From the NCBI GenBank assembly GCA_900465685.1, contig UEGR01000014.1, positions 145,926 through 209,925 on the forward strand: a stretch of 64,000 nucleotides of DNA. The letters are read 5' to 3'. The notes beneath the pieces were generated by a model that worked only from the letters and a program-made list of their open reading frames with translations, was not told where the DNA came from and did no database searches. Numbering within the stretch: the first letter of the stretch is position 1; each line of letters opens with the position of its first letter. Made by a program: the position numbers and the translations under genes. Shown piece by piece: positions 37,868-46,960 of this stretch. The stretch is from Hyphomicrobiales bacterium. Lineage in GTDB: Bacteria > Pseudomonadota > Alphaproteobacteria > Rhizobiales > Rhizobiaceae.

Positions 37868-38659
37868 ATGAACCAGACGGCACACGATTCAGCTCAGGGC
37901 AAAGCCAGCCGGGCATCGCAGGATGCTTCCGGTACTGCGGTGCTGATGGAAGGCGTCAACAAGTGGTATGGCACCTATCATGCGCTGCGGAATATCAATC
38001 TGACTGTGGCGCGCGGCGAACGCATTGTCATTTGCGGCCCGTCGGGTTCCGGCAAATCCACGCTGATCCGTTGCATCAACCAGCTTGAGACTATTCAGGA
38101 AGGACGCATCGTCGTCGATGGTCACGACCTGACGGCGGGCGGCAAGAATGTCGACATCATCCGGCAGGAAACCGGCATGGTGTTCCAGCAGTTCAATCTT
38201 TTTCCGCATATGACCGTTCTGGAAAACTGCACGCTTGCACCGATGAAAGTGCGCGGCGTTGCCAAAGCGGAAGCCGAAAAGACGGCACGCAAATTTCTTG
38301 AGCGCGTGCGTATCCCGGAGCAGGCGGACAAGTATCCGGCGCAGCTTTCCGGCGGCCAGCAGCAGCGCGTGGCGATTGCGCGCGCATTGTGCATGAACCC
38401 CAAGATCATGCTTTTCGATGAGCCGACTTCGGCGCTTGATCCGGAAATGGTCAAGGAAGTTCTGGACACCATGATTGATCTCGCCAAGGAGGGCATGACC
38501 ATGCTCTGCGTCACCCATGAAATGGGCTTTGCGCGACAGGTCGCCGACCGCGTTATTTTCATGGATCAGGGGCAGATCCTTGAAATGGCAGAGCCGGAAG
38601 AGTTCTTCGGCAATCCGAAACATGAGCGGACAAGGGCCTTTATCGGTCAGATTTCCTGA
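37868..38659 (+). CDS. Amino-acid-type ABC transporter ATPase
   Basis: A 263-residue ATPase with Walker [10 protein letters not shown], the Q-loop [15 protein letters not shown], signature [15 protein letters not shown], Walker [13 protein letters not shown] and the H-loop VTHEMGFA, the GlnQ/HisP type. ATG 37868 is the start that gives the normal N-terminus; the preceding 28 codons are non-conserved. It powers the transporter formed by the three previous genes. Confidence 0.93.
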   Translation: MNQTAHDSAQGKASRASQDASGTAVLMEGVNKWYGTYHALRNINLTVARGERIVICGPSGSGKSTLIRCINQLETIQEGRIVVDGHDLTAGGKNVDIIRQETGMVFQQFNLFPHMTVLENCTLAPMKVRGVAKAEAEKTARKFLERVRIPEQADKYPAQLSGGQQQRVAIARALCMNPKIMLFDEPTSALDPEMVKEVLDTMIDLAKEGMTMLCVTHEMGFARQVADRVIFMDQGQILEMAEPEEFFGNPKHERTRAFIGQIS

Positions 38660-38749
38660 CCGCTCGCATCGTTTGTTCTGACGCATATCGCGAAGGCTAA
38701 ATCCCACCTTTCGCGATGTGTTTCCCCCAATCTGGAACTGGAGTTTGAC

Positions 38750-39688
38750 GTGACGAAGGAAATTCTGCTCGTGGAGCCGATGATGTCCGCTATCGAGGAG
38801 CGCCTCGATGCGGGCTACAAGGTGCACCGGCTTTACAAGACTGAAGAAAAAGCGGCTATCGATGCGGCTTTGGGCTCGATCCGCGCGGTCGTGACCGGTG
38901 GTGGTTCGGGGCTTTCCAATGAATGGATCGAGCGTCTGCCGTCGCTTGGCCTGATCGCCATCAACGGCGTCGGAACGGACAAGGTCGATCTCCCTTTTGC
39001 CCATAGCCGCAATGTGCATGTGAGCACGACGCCCGGCGTCCTGACCGATGATGTTGCCGATACCGGCATTGCGCTGATGCTCGCGCTCCTGCGCCATGTG
39101 GCGCTTGGCGACAGCTTTGTCCGCGAAGGAAAATGGGCCGGGCGTCAGGCGTTCCCGCTGGGCATCAGCCCCAAGGGCAAGCGTATCGGCGTTCTCGGTC
39201 TTGGCCAGATCGGCAAGTCGCTGGCAAAGCGCGCCGAGGCTTTCGGCATGGAAGTGCATTACTGGAACCGCTCGCCGGTGGCAGGCACGAACTGGGTGGC
39301 CCATGCATCGCCGGTGGCACTGGCTGAGAACTGCGACGTTCTGGCGGTTTGTGTGGCAGCCAATGCCTCCACGGCGAATATCGTCAATGCGGATGTGCTG
39401 ACGGCGCTTGGCAACAAGGGTTATCTCATCAATGTCGCGCGCGGCACCGTGGTCGATGAAGACGCGCTTCTGGCCGCGCTGAACGGTGGCATTATCGCCG
39501 GTGCCGGTCTTGATGTATTCGTCAACGAGCCGACGATCCGCGAAGAATTCTTCACTGCTCCAAACACGGTTTTGATGCCGCATCAGGGCAGTGCAACTGT
39601 CGAAACGCGCATCGGCATGGGTGAACTGGTGCTTGCCAATCTGCAGGCCTATTTCGCAGGCGCTGTTCCGCCCACCAAGGTAAATTGA
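38750..39688 (+). CDS. D-isomer-specific 2-hydroxyacid dehydrogenase
   Basis: A 312-residue NAD(P)-dependent oxidoreductase of the glyoxylate/hydroxypyruvate reductase group. Visible are the nucleotide loop GVLGLGQIGKSLAKRA, the Arg of INVARGTVVDE, the Glu of VFVNEP and the His of LMPHQGSAT. GTG 38750 follows CTGGAG. A perfect hairpin (ATCGCGAA/TTCGCGAT, 38687-38717) separates it from the transporter ATPase. It lies in the LacI-controlled operon, so the imported compound is probably a 2-hydroxy or 2-keto acid or is converted to one; that is inference. Confidence 0.9.
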   Translation: MTKEILLVEPMMSAIEERLDAGYKVHRLYKTEEKAAIDAALGSIRAVVTGGGSGLSNEWIERLPSLGLIAINGVGTDKVDLPFAHSRNVHVSTTPGVLTDDVADTGIALMLALLRHVALGDSFVREGKWAGRQAFPLGISPKGKRIGVLGLGQIGKSLAKRAEAFGMEVHYWNRSPVAGTNWVAHASPVALAENCDVLAVCVAANASTANIVNADVLTALGNKGYLINVARGTVVDEDALLAALNGGIIAGAGLDVFVNEPTIREEFFTAPNTVLMPHQGSATVETRIGMGELVLANLQAYFAGAVPPTKVN

Positions 39689-39696
39689 GTTTTGCG

Positions 39697-40035
39697 ATGA
39701 TTGTCAGACAGGCTTTCTTCGAAGGTGAAATTCATGCCGGGCGCGAGGATGCGTTCAAGGCTTATGTCGCGGAAACCCTGATGCCGATGTGGCTTCAGTT
39801 TCCAGGCATTCGGGATGTGCGCGTGCTTTATGCCGTGGAACGGGACGAAGGCGCACCATCCTATCCGATGGTGTTGTGGACGGTTTATGACGGCCGACAA
39901 GCGCTGGCCGAGGCGCTGGAGTCCCCCATCCGCTACGAAAGCCGGGAGGCCACAAAGGGCCTCCTCGCAATGTTCGATGGGCATATCCACCACCACGTTT
40001 TCGACCTCGCTCTGGTAGGCGAAGTCGTCGGTTGA
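39697..40035 (+). CDS. Small unrecognised protein, possible dimeric alpha/beta barrel
   Basis: A 112-residue protein 8 bases after the dehydrogenase stop. The pattern of short beta-alpha units and the opening MIVRQAFFEGEIHAGREDAF resemble dimeric alpha/beta-barrel proteins such as EthD or antibiotic-biosynthesis-monooxygenase-like ones, but the match is only by shape. There is no signal peptide. It closes the LacI-controlled operon and is followed by a terminator hairpin. Function unknown. Confidence 0.7.
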   Translation: MIVRQAFFEGEIHAGREDAFKAYVAETLMPMWLQFPGIRDVRVLYAVERDEGAPSYPMVLWTVYDGRQALAEALESPIRYESREATKGLLAMFDGHIHHHVFDLALVGEVVG

Positions 40036-40046
40036 TGAGCGTCGTT

Positions 40047-40071
40047 CGGCCAGCGTTTCATGCGCTGGCCG
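40047..40071 (+). terminator. Terminator hairpin after the ABC/dehydrogenase operon
   Basis: CGGCCAGCG and CGCTGGCCG pair perfectly over 9 bp around TTTCATG. A T-rich stretch (CCGTTTTTT) begins about 15 bases later. Confidence 0.6.
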
Positions 40072-40094
40072 AGTGAGTCTCTCTCCGTTTTTTG

Positions 40095-40173
40095 AAATTT
40101 GTCCGACCGGTCAAATTTGCAGTTTTGAGCCTTTATTTAAGTATATGATCACGTAATCACATAAATGTGATTA
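40095..40173 (+). promoter_or_regulatory. Two palindromes upstream of the gluconate-dehydrogenase-like operon
   Basis: AAATTTGTCC...CAAATTT (40095-40118) surrounds GACCGGTC, and TAATCACATAAATGTGATTA (40154-40173) is a perfect palindrome with nine-base arms around AA. Both sit 240-320 bases before the first gene of the three-gene dehydrogenase operon. They look like operators for a dimeric repressor, but the regulator is not encoded next to them. The remaining gap to 40411 shows no gene. Confidence 0.55.
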
Positions 40174-40411
40174 TTGTACCGATGACGGGCACGTTTTCGC
40201 CGGTTTCTGGTATTTTAGGGGCAATTTCTTCGCCGAAACGGCTGCTTCATAGCCCCGAAATCCCTCATGTTTTGCACAGCTAGGGTACAAGTTATTTGAA
40301 CTGTTCTAGTCTGGTGTGTATCGAGCGCTATGTTTTTCTCAATCGCGCAATGCGGTTTCATTTCAGAAAAGCATCCCTCCGTCTTACCCACCTAACAGGC
40401 AGGAAACGACA

Positions 40412-41113
40412 ATGACTGACCTCCCCGGATATCCGAGTCGTCGCAGTTTTCTGAAAGCCTCCGCAGCAAGCGTCATGCTTTCAGGACTGGCTGTCTCAGC
40501 GCAGGCCGAACCGAAGACGCCACCGGTTTCGCTCGAAGACTATGAACGCCAATATTTTACCGATCTTGAATGGACATTTATCCTCGCCGCGACGGCAAGG
40601 CTGATCCCCTCGGATGGCGATGGCCCGGGCGCCATCGAAACCCGCGTCCCTGTCTTTATCGATCTCCAGCTTGCCGGCGATTATGGCCGCGCTGACGACT
40701 GGTACATGGTTGGGCCGCACGATGCGTCGGCCGATCCGACACGCGGCTGGCAGACCCCGCTCAACCCGGCGCAGATTTATCGCCAGGCTATCCCGGCCTT
40801 CAATGGCTGGTGCGAACAGAAATACAGCGCCGCTTTTGCCGCTCTCACGCCTGAACAGCAGGATGAAGCTCTGACTGCGCTTCAAAAGGGCGAAGTCGGT
40901 TTGCAGCCGGAATTGCGCGAGTTCTTCGGCATTCTGCTCCAGAACACCAAGGAAGGCTATTTCGCCGACCCGATGTATGGCGGCAATCACGGCATGCAGG
41001 CCTGGACCTATATTGGCTTCCCCGGCGCGCGCGGCAGCTACAAGGAGTGGGTTGAGCGCTACAATGTCGCTTACCCGCTGGGTCCGGTTTCGATCAAGGG
41101 CGAAAGGGCTTAA
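40412..41113 (+). CDS. Gluconate 2-dehydrogenase gamma-type subunit (Tat-exported)
   Basis: A 233-residue small subunit of a membrane sugar-acid dehydrogenase. The twin-arginine signal SRRSFLKASAASVML (residues 9-23) should export it together with the flavoprotein, which lacks its own signal. The body matches the subunit-3 family (LEWTFILAATARLIPSDGDGPGA, GCEQKYSA-like helices, YGGNHGMQAW). ATG 40412 follows CAGGAAA. The next gene starts 2 bases after its stop, so the subunits are made together. Confidence 0.92.
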   Translation: MTDLPGYPSRRSFLKASAASVMLSGLAVSAQAEPKTPPVSLEDYERQYFTDLEWTFILAATARLIPSDGDGPGAIETRVPVFIDLQLAGDYGRADDWYMVGPHDASADPTRGWQTPLNPAQIYRQAIPAFNGWCEQKYSAAFAALTPEQQDEALTALQKGEVGLQPELREFFGILLQNTKEGYFADPMYGGNHGMQAWTYIGFPGARGSYKEWVERYNVAYPLGPVSIKGERA

Positions 41114-41115
41114 CC

Positions 41116-42885
41116 ATGGCACGTCAGGAAAAGAAGAAAGACGTGGTCATCGTCGGCCTCGGCTGGACCGGTTCTATTCTCGCAATGGAACTGGCGCAGG
41201 AAGGCCTCGACATCGTAGCACTTGAACGCGGCCATGATCAGAACACCGTGCCGGATTTCAAATATCCGAACATGATCGATGAGCTGAAATACGGCGTGCG
41301 TCTGAAGATGATGCAGCGCGCCAGCCAGCAAACGGTTACCGTGCGCCGCAACGCGGAAGAAAACGCGCTGCCTTACCGCAGCTTCGGTTCGTTCCTGCCG
41401 GGCAACGGCGTGGGTGGTGCGGGTACGCACTGGAACGGCCTCAACTGGCGTCCGCAGGCCGAAGAACTGCGCCTGCGTTCCCATGTGCGCGAGCATTGGG
41501 GCGAGCAGATCATCCCGGAAGACATGCTTCTGGGTGATTACCCCGTCACCTATGACGAGATGGAACCGTTCTTCGACCGCTTCGAGCGCGTGGCTGGTAT
41601 TTCCGGCAAGGCGGGCAACATCAAGGGTAAGATTGTTGAAGGCGGCAACCCGTTTGAGGGCTGGCGTTCAAACGACTACCCAATGCCGCCGATGAAGACG
41701 ACCTGGGACGGACGCAAATTCGCCGATGCAGCGCAGGCTGCGGGTTACCACCCGTTCCCGTCACCGGGCGGCATTGCCTCGACCGCTTATGTCAATGAAT
41801 ATGGCATGCAGATGGGGCCGTGCAATCATTGCGGTTTCTGTGAGCGTTTTGGCTGCTACCAGTATTCGAAGTCGTCGCCGCAGACGACGATCCTTGATGC
41901 GCTGAAGCGGATGCCGAACTTCTCCTATCGCACGGAGTCGGAAGTGCTGCGTGTTGAAATGGCTCCGGATGGCAAGACCGCGACCGGCGTGACCTATTTC
42001 GACGACAAGACGCAGGAAGAAGTCTTCCAACCCGCCGATCTCGTCATCCTGTCGTCGTTCCAGCTGAACAACGTGCATCTGGCGCTGCTTTCGGGCATCG
42101 GACAGCCTTACGATCAGGCAACGGGCGAAGGCGTCACCGGACGTAACTATGCCTACCAGCTGACCGGCGGCGTGACGCTTTTCTTCAAGGATGAAGAGTT
42201 CAATCCGTTCATTGGCACCGGCGCCAATGGCATGTGTATCGATGACTTTGGCGTCAACCAGATCGATTTCGGTCGCGAGGGCTTCATTGGTGGCGCTTAC
42301 TGGCGCACTGGTCAGACCAACGGCCAGCCGATCCGCAGCATGATATTGCCGTCGGGTACGCCGAGCTGGGGTGCTGGCTGGAAAAAGTCGATTGCCGAAT
42401 GGTATGGCCACTCGATGAACATCGGAACCCATGGTTCCGTGATGTCCTACAAGACCAACCATCTCGATCTCGACCCGACCTACAAGGATCGCCATGGCCG
42501 CGCCTTGATGCGCATGACCTTCAACTGGAATCCGAATGACATCCGGATGACCCAGTTCATGAAGACCAAGGCGGAAGCGCTGGCCAAGACGATGAACCCG
42601 GATCTGATCCAGTCGTCCTTCAAGAAGGAAGGCGCTCAGTTCGACGTTCGTCCTTACCAGACGACCCACACGACCGGCGGACACATCATGTCGGAAAATG
42701 CGCGCGAGGGCGTGGTCAATCGCTTCTCGCAGGCATGGGACAAGCACAATGTGTTCATGCTTGGCGCGGGTAACTTCGTGCAGAACACCCAGTACAACCC
42801 GACCGGCTTGCTCGGCGGCCTTGCCTACTGGACGGCACATGCGATCCGCACGCAGTATCTTGCCAATCCGCGTCCGCTGGTTTGA
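41116..42885 (+). CDS. GMC-family flavoprotein, gluconate 2-dehydrogenase-like large subunit
   Basis: A 589-residue FAD enzyme that oxidises a sugar or sugar acid at the periplasmic face. The FAD loop VVIVGLGWTGSILAMELA is near the N-terminus. The cysteine cluster CNHCGFCERFGC near residue 240 matches the iron-sulfur site of FAD gluconate/glucose dehydrogenases. The catalytic His/Asn region HTTGGHIMS and NPTGLLGG lie near the C-terminus. No signal peptide is present; co-export with the Tat subunit is expected. Gluconate is the best guess, but 2-ketogluconate, sorbitol or fructose cannot be excluded. Confidence 0.92.
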   Translation: MARQEKKKDVVIVGLGWTGSILAMELAQEGLDIVALERGHDQNTVPDFKYPNMIDELKYGVRLKMMQRASQQTVTVRRNAEENALPYRSFGSFLPGNGVGGAGTHWNGLNWRPQAEELRLRSHVREHWGEQIIPEDMLLGDYPVTYDEMEPFFDRFERVAGISGKAGNIKGKIVEGGNPFEGWRSNDYPMPPMKTTWDGRKFADAAQAAGYHPFPSPGGIASTAYVNEYGMQMGPCNHCGFCERFGCYQYSKSSPQTTILDALKRMPNFSYRTESEVLRVEMAPDGKTATGVTYFDDKTQEEVFQPADLVILSSFQLNNVHLALLSGIGQPYDQATGEGVTGRNYAYQLTGGVTLFFKDEEFNPFIGTGANGMCIDDFGVNQIDFGREGFIGGAYWRTGQTNGQPIRSMILPSGTPSWGAGWKKSIAEWYGHSMNIGTHGSVMSYKTNHLDLDPTYKDRHGRALMRMTFNWNPNDIRMTQFMKTKAEALAKTMNPDLIQSSFKKEGAQFDVRPYQTTHTTGGHIMSENAREGVVNRFSQAWDKHNVFMLGAGNFVQNTQYNPTGLLGGLAYWTAHAIRTQYLANPRPLV

Positions 42886-42896
42886 GGAGAATGGTG

Positions 42897-44261
42897 ATGA
42901 AAACTTTTCTTCGCATAATCGGTGTTCTCATCGTTCTCATCGTTCTCGGCATCGTGGCCTTGCTGGCTTTCCTGTTCGTTCCGGTACAGCTTACAAAGCC
43001 GACGAAGGAACTGGCCGCCGACTGGAAACCGGCCAAGGGGCAGGGCGAATATGTCATGTATGCGTCCGACTGCATGGCCTGCCACACGGCGGATGGCGGC
43101 AAGCCATTCGCTGGCGGTCGCGCCATTGCAAGCCCGATGGGCCAAATCTGGACGACCAATATTACCCCGGACAAGGAAACCGGCATCGGAAACTGGACGC
43201 TCGATCAGTTCCGCGCCGCGCTCTATGACGGTATCCGCGCCGATGGCGCGCATCTTTACCCGGCCATGCCTTACGAAAACTATCGCAAGCTGACCGAAGA
43301 AGATGTGCGTGCGCTCTACGACTACTTCATGCACGATGTGCAGCCGGTGAAGAACGAGGTTCAGCAGACCGAACTCGGCTTCCCGTTCAATCTGCGCTTT
43401 GGCATTCGCGCCTGGAACTGGCTCGCGCTGACCCATAAGGCGGGCTTCACGCCAGCGGGCAAGAACGAGGTTCAGGAACGCGGCCAGTATCTGGTCGAAG
43501 GTCCAGCGCATTGTGCGGCCTGCCACAGTCCGCGCACCAGCTTCATGGCGCAAGATGGCGTCAGCGCCGGCGACAAGAACTTCCTGACCGGCGGCGTTGT
43601 CGACGGCTGGAATGCGCCTTCGCTGCGCGGCCCCCAATCGGCTCCCCAGAAATGGTCGGTCGAGGAAATGGCTGCCTATCTCGCAACAGGTCGTAATGCG
43701 CACTCGACCGCAAACGGCGAAATGGGGCTGGCCGTCGAGCAATCGTTCCAGCACCTGACCGATGCCGATACTCTGGCGATTGCCGCTTTCCTCAAGGGCA
43801 TTGACGGTGCGGCTGTTGAAGTTCCGCAGAGCTTTGCGGCCAAGGCGCCGACAGTCCTGCCAGCGGCGCCTGCCGATGCGGCTGGTGAAGCAACGGCGAA
43901 GATGCTGACGGAAGCATCACCGGATATGCCGGTGGGCGCCCGCCTTTATCTCGACAATTGCGCCGCCTGCCACTTCGTGACCGGCAAGGGTGCGCCGGGG
44001 ATATTCCCGGAACTGGCTGACAACGATCTGGTGACGGGTTCGGAAGTGAAGCCGCTGGTTTCGATCATCCTGCATGGCGCGGAAGTGCCGTCGACGGCAA
44101 AGCGTCCGATGCGTCTTGTGATGCAGGGCTATGCTGATCGCCTGACGGATCAGGAAGTGGCTGACCTCGCTTCGTTCGTTCGCTCCGCATGGGGCAACAA
44201 GGCAGGCACGGTTTCGGCTGGTGATGTGGCTGCGGTTCGCAAGAGCCAGACTGCGCACTGA
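42897..44261 (+). CDS. Triheme cytochrome c subunit of the gluconate-type dehydrogenase
   Basis: A 454-residue membrane-anchored cytochrome with an N-terminal hydrophobic segment (about residues 5-28) and three heme-binding motifs: CMACH (near 55), CAACH (near 204) and CAACH (near 354). It passes electrons from the flavoprotein to ubiquinone. ATG 42897 follows GAGGAG, which overlaps the previous stop; an in-frame TTG at 42882 is less likely. It ends the three-gene operon, and a palindromic repeat and terminator follow. Confidence 0.94.
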   Translation: MKTFLRIIGVLIVLIVLGIVALLAFLFVPVQLTKPTKELAADWKPAKGQGEYVMYASDCMACHTADGGKPFAGGRAIASPMGQIWTTNITPDKETGIGNWTLDQFRAALYDGIRADGAHLYPAMPYENYRKLTEEDVRALYDYFMHDVQPVKNEVQQTELGFPFNLRFGIRAWNWLALTHKAGFTPAGKNEVQERGQYLVEGPAHCAACHSPRTSFMAQDGVSAGDKNFLTGGVVDGWNAPSLRGPQSAPQKWSVEEMAAYLATGRNAHSTANGEMGLAVEQSFQHLTDADTLAIAAFLKGIDGAAVEVPQSFAAKAPTVLPAAPADAAGEATAKMLTEASPDMPVGARLYLDNCAACHFVTGKGAPGIFPELADNDLVTGSEVKPLVSIILHGAEVPSTAKRPMRLVMQGYADRLTDQEVADLASFVRSAWGNKAGTVSAGDVAAVRKSQTAH

Positions 44262-44267
44262 TCGGTA

Positions 44268-44342
44268 CTAGTGGTCTGATTCCAACATTTGCCTCCCTCG
44301 GTTCAAGCGCTGAGCAAATGTTGGAATCATAAAGACCACTAG
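44268..44342. repeat. Palindromic intergenic repeat (MITE-like, 75 bp)
   Basis: CTAGTGGTCT then GATTCCAACATTTGC form the left side; GCAAATGTTGGAATC, a 4-base bulge ATAA, then AGACCACTAG form the right. The 10- and 15-bp arm blocks are perfect, around a 21-base loop. It would fold into a long hairpin. I recall similar intergenic palindromes in Brucella/Ochrobactrum genomes but cannot confirm the family here. Confidence 0.75.
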
Positions 44343-44354
44343 CATTTGAAGAAC

Positions 44355-44386
44355 AAAGGCGGCGGAGTGAAAGCTCCGCCGCCTTT
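44355..44386. terminator. Bidirectional terminator between the cytochrome c and LysR genes
   Basis: AAAGGCGGCGGAG and CTCCGCCGCCTTT form a perfect 13-bp stem around TGAAAG, followed by TTGTTT. The flanking genes converge. Confidence 0.92.
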
Positions 44387-44389
44387 TGT

Positions 44390-45292
44390 TTAAGCCTGAG
44401 CTACCCGGCTGCGGTGAACATGCTCGATCAGCGCACGAAGCTTCGGCGCGATGTTTTTGCGTGTCGGATAATAGAGATAAAAGCCAGCGAAATACGGGCA
44501 GTAGTCTTCCAAAATGGGGATCAGTTCGCTGCGGTCAATCCATGGGCGGAAGCTTTCTTCCATGCCGAATGCTATGCCTGCGCCCGAAACGGCCAGCTTG
44601 ATCATCAGCTCCATATCGTTGGTGGTGACGGTTGGCGGCACTGCAACGCTGAACTCTTTGCCGTTTTCGGCAAATTCCCAGCGATAGGGCGACGATTTCG
44701 GGAAAGGCCGCCAGCCGACGCAGAAATGCGATGTCAGTTCCGCCGGATGGGCGGGAATTCCGCAGCGCTCGGAATAAGACGGCGCACAGACAGCAAGTTG
44801 CCGTTCTTCTCCGGCAATCGGGACGGCGATCATATCCAGCGCAATCACCTCACCCAGACGCACACCGGCGTCATAGCCTTCCGCGACGATATCGAACTCG
44901 TCGTCCGTGACCATGATGTCCAGCTCAATATCGGGATATTGTTTCAGGAAGGTTGCCAGAAGCGGCCCCGATAGAAAGCGCTCCGCAATGGACGATACGG
45001 CGAGGCGCAAGCGTCCGCGCGGGCGCTCCTTCAGCGCCTCCGTTCCCTCCAGCGCGGAGGTCATCTCCGCCACAGCTGGCGCGATCTGGCTGTAAAGTCT
45101 TTCACCGGCTTCCGTCAGGCTGACGCTACGCGTGGTGCGCTGGATCAGAGCAATGCCGAGGCTTTCCTCCAGCTTGCGGATCGTCTGGCTGATCGCCGAA
45201 CGGGTCACGCCCTGCCGCTCGGCAGCAGCCCGAAAACTGCGCTCCTCCGCGACGAGCGCGAAGATGGCGAGTGCGTTCAGATCAGGAGCCAT
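44390..45292 (-). CDS. LysR-family transcriptional regulator
   Basis: A 300-residue regulator with helix-turn-helix SFRAAAERQGVTRSAISQTI (about residues 19-38) and an effector domain. It belongs to the same YafC/PecT-like branch that often regulates an adjacent SDR. It is divergent from the SDR and Atu4866 genes with about 105 bases between starts, so it probably controls them. Confidence 0.92.
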   Translation of the reverse strand: MAPDLNALAIFALVAEERSFRAAAERQGVTRSAISQTIRKLEESLGIALIQRTTRSVSLTEAGERLYSQIAPAVAEMTSALEGTEALKERPRGRLRLAVSSIAERFLSGPLLATFLKQYPDIELDIMVTDDEFDIVAEGYDAGVRLGEVIALDMIAVPIAGEERQLAVCAPSYSERCGIPAHPAELTSHFCVGWRPFPKSSPYRWEFAENGKEFSVAVPPTVTTNDMELMIKLAVSGAGIAFGMEESFRPWIDRSELIPILEDYCPYFAGFYLYYPTRKNIAPKLRALIEHVHRSRVAQA

Positions 45293-45396
45293 TGGTTAGT
45301 TTTACTTCCCAGTGTGGTTAAAGAATGCGCAGTTATCGAAACAATGATTGGCGCTTACAGTCAAGGCATTCTCAATTTCCAAAGAAAGGAACAGCC

Positions 45397-46122
45397 ATGG
45401 CTGTCGATAAAGTTGTTCTCGTCACCGGCGCATCCAGCGGCATTGGAGCGGACATCGCTCGCGAACTCGCTGCAGCGGGTGCCAAGGTGGTGCTCGGTGC
45501 GCGTCGTATCGAGCGTCTCGAAGCACTGACCGCCGAACTGAACGAAGCAGGTGGGACGGCTTTCGCGCACCCGCTTGATGTCACCGACCGTGACAGCATG
45601 AATGCCTTTGCCGATGCCGCACGCGACTTGTGGGGTCGGGTCGATGTCATCGTCAACAATGCCGGTATCATGCCGCTGTCACTGATGGCTTCAATGAAAG
45701 TGGAAGAATGGGATCGTATGATCGATGTGAACATCAAGGGCGTTCTCTATGGCATTGCTGCGGTGCTGCCTGAAATGACGGCCCGCGGGTCCGGCCATAT
45801 CATCAATATTGCCTCGATTGGTGCATTGAGTGTTGCCCCAACGGCTGCGGTTTATTGCGCAACGAAATATGCGGTACGGGCGATATCCGAAGGGCTGCGC
45901 CAGGAAAACAGCGCTTTGCGCGTCACCTGCATTCACCCCGGTGTTGTGGAAAGCGACCTTGCACATACGATCACCGACCCCATCGCAGCCGAAGCGATGA
46001 AAACCTATCGCGCCATAGCGCTGAAGCCCGATGCAATCTCGCGGGCCGTGCGTTTCGCGATTGAGCAACCAGACGATGTGGACGTCAATGAGATCGTCAT
46101 TCGTCCAACCGCCACCACCTGA
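45397..46122 (+). CDS. Short-chain dehydrogenase/reductase
   Basis: A 241-residue SDR with the cofactor loop TGASSGIGADIA (residues 11-22), NNAG (87-90), catalytic Ser in INIASIGALS and Tyr-x-x-x-Lys in AVYCATKYAVRA. ATG 45397 follows AAGGAA. It matches the clavaldehyde-dehydrogenase-like/YdfG group of NADP-dependent oxidoreductases. The Atu4866-type gene starts 13 bases after its stop and a LysR gene is divergent upstream, a recurring set in rhizobia. Substrate unknown. Confidence 0.9.
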   Translation: MAVDKVVLVTGASSGIGADIARELAAAGAKVVLGARRIERLEALTAELNEAGGTAFAHPLDVTDRDSMNAFADAARDLWGRVDVIVNNAGIMPLSLMASMKVEEWDRMIDVNIKGVLYGIAAVLPEMTARGSGHIINIASIGALSVAPTAAVYCATKYAVRAISEGLRQENSALRVTCIHPGVVESDLAHTITDPIAAEAMKTYRAIALKPDAISRAVRFAIEQPDDVDVNEIVIRPTATT

Positions 46123-46135
46123 GAAGGACGAGGTG

Positions 46136-46486
46136 ATGTCTACATGCGCTCTGCCCATGATCGCCGCGGTTGCGGTGGCTGTGAGTCTGTTTCTTTTGAC
46201 CCCCAAAGGCTTCGCAATGAACAATCAGTCTGATTTGTCAGCTCCCGCTGACAAGAGCCATCCTTATTCGGGCATGTGGATCACCGGTGATGGTCATGTC
46301 CGCCATCATCTTCTCCCCAACGGACGTTATGACGAGGCGCGTGGTAGTCGTGAGAGCGCCTATCAGGGGCGTTATGAAGTTCGCGGTAACCATATCTATT
46401 ACTGGGACGACACCGGTTTCACGGCTGATGGACGTTTCATCGATGATGTCCTTCACCATGGCGGCATGATCCTCTATCGCCAATAG
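46136..46486 (+). CDS. Exported Atu4866-domain protein
   Basis: A 116-residue protein with an N-terminal signal segment (about residues 8-28). The mature part matches the Agrobacterium Atu4866 domain: HPYSGMWITGDGHVRHHLLP, NGRYDEARG, YWDDTGFTADGRF and VLHHGGMILY. The domain has no known activity; its small all-beta form suggests ligand binding. ATG 46136 follows GAGAAGGACGAGG. It is co-directional with the SDR. Confidence 0.82.
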   Translation: MSTCALPMIAAVAVAVSLFLLTPKGFAMNNQSDLSAPADKSHPYSGMWITGDGHVRHHLLPNGRYDEARGSRESAYQGRYEVRGNHIYYWDDTGFTADGRFIDDVLHHGGMILYRQ

Positions 46487-46509
46487 GTTTTTAGCTACGC
46501 GTGTGTTTT

Positions 46510-46541
46510 GAGCGCTTGCCCCAATATCAAGGTAAGCGCTC
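46510..46541 (+). terminator. Hairpin after the Atu4866 gene
   Basis: GAGCGCTTGCC and GGTAAGCGCTC pair over 11 bp with one G-T, around CCAATATCAA. No strong T-run follows. Confidence 0.55.
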
Positions 46542-46960
46542 GATGCCACGTTGTTGAGAATGATTGGCTCTTTATTGAGAATTTCATTTTCTAGATTTAT
46601 GTAACTAAGAATATTTTTCAGATTATACCGTTTTAAGTCGCAATAAATATTGTCTAGTGAGATTTTTAAATTTTTTATGTGCTTAGCACATCTTTTCAGA
46701 CGAGGGCGGTTCTGCATCTATTTATCGTTGAAAAGAAATTTCACGGATTAGGTATTTGTAAAATAAAGAGATTTTCGCTTGGACTAAGAATAGATTGCTA
46801 TTGAAGATAAGAAAACAGGCGATTCTTGAAAAAAATATCAACCTGCTTATGATAGAGAATCATTAATTAGGCAGAGAAATGAGAAGTGAAGGATCTGGGG
46901 GGCAAGTGAACCTGAGTGAAAGGGCGGAGATTATTGCCGCCCCGACCTATAGGAGGGAAT
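46542..46960. other. AT-rich stretch before the fimbrial operon
   Basis: About 420 bases visibly richer in A and T than the flanking genes, holding the fimbrial promoter region. No gene is supported; a minus-strand frame with Lys/Asn/Ile-rich codons crosses it but lacks a ribosome site and runs into the Atu4866 gene. Confidence 0.5.

Noticed and set aside
46238-46717. Minus-strand frame of about 160 codons across the AT-rich gap
   Set aside because: No ribosome site, Lys/Asn-rich start reflecting composition only, and the second half is the antisense of the Atu4866 gene.
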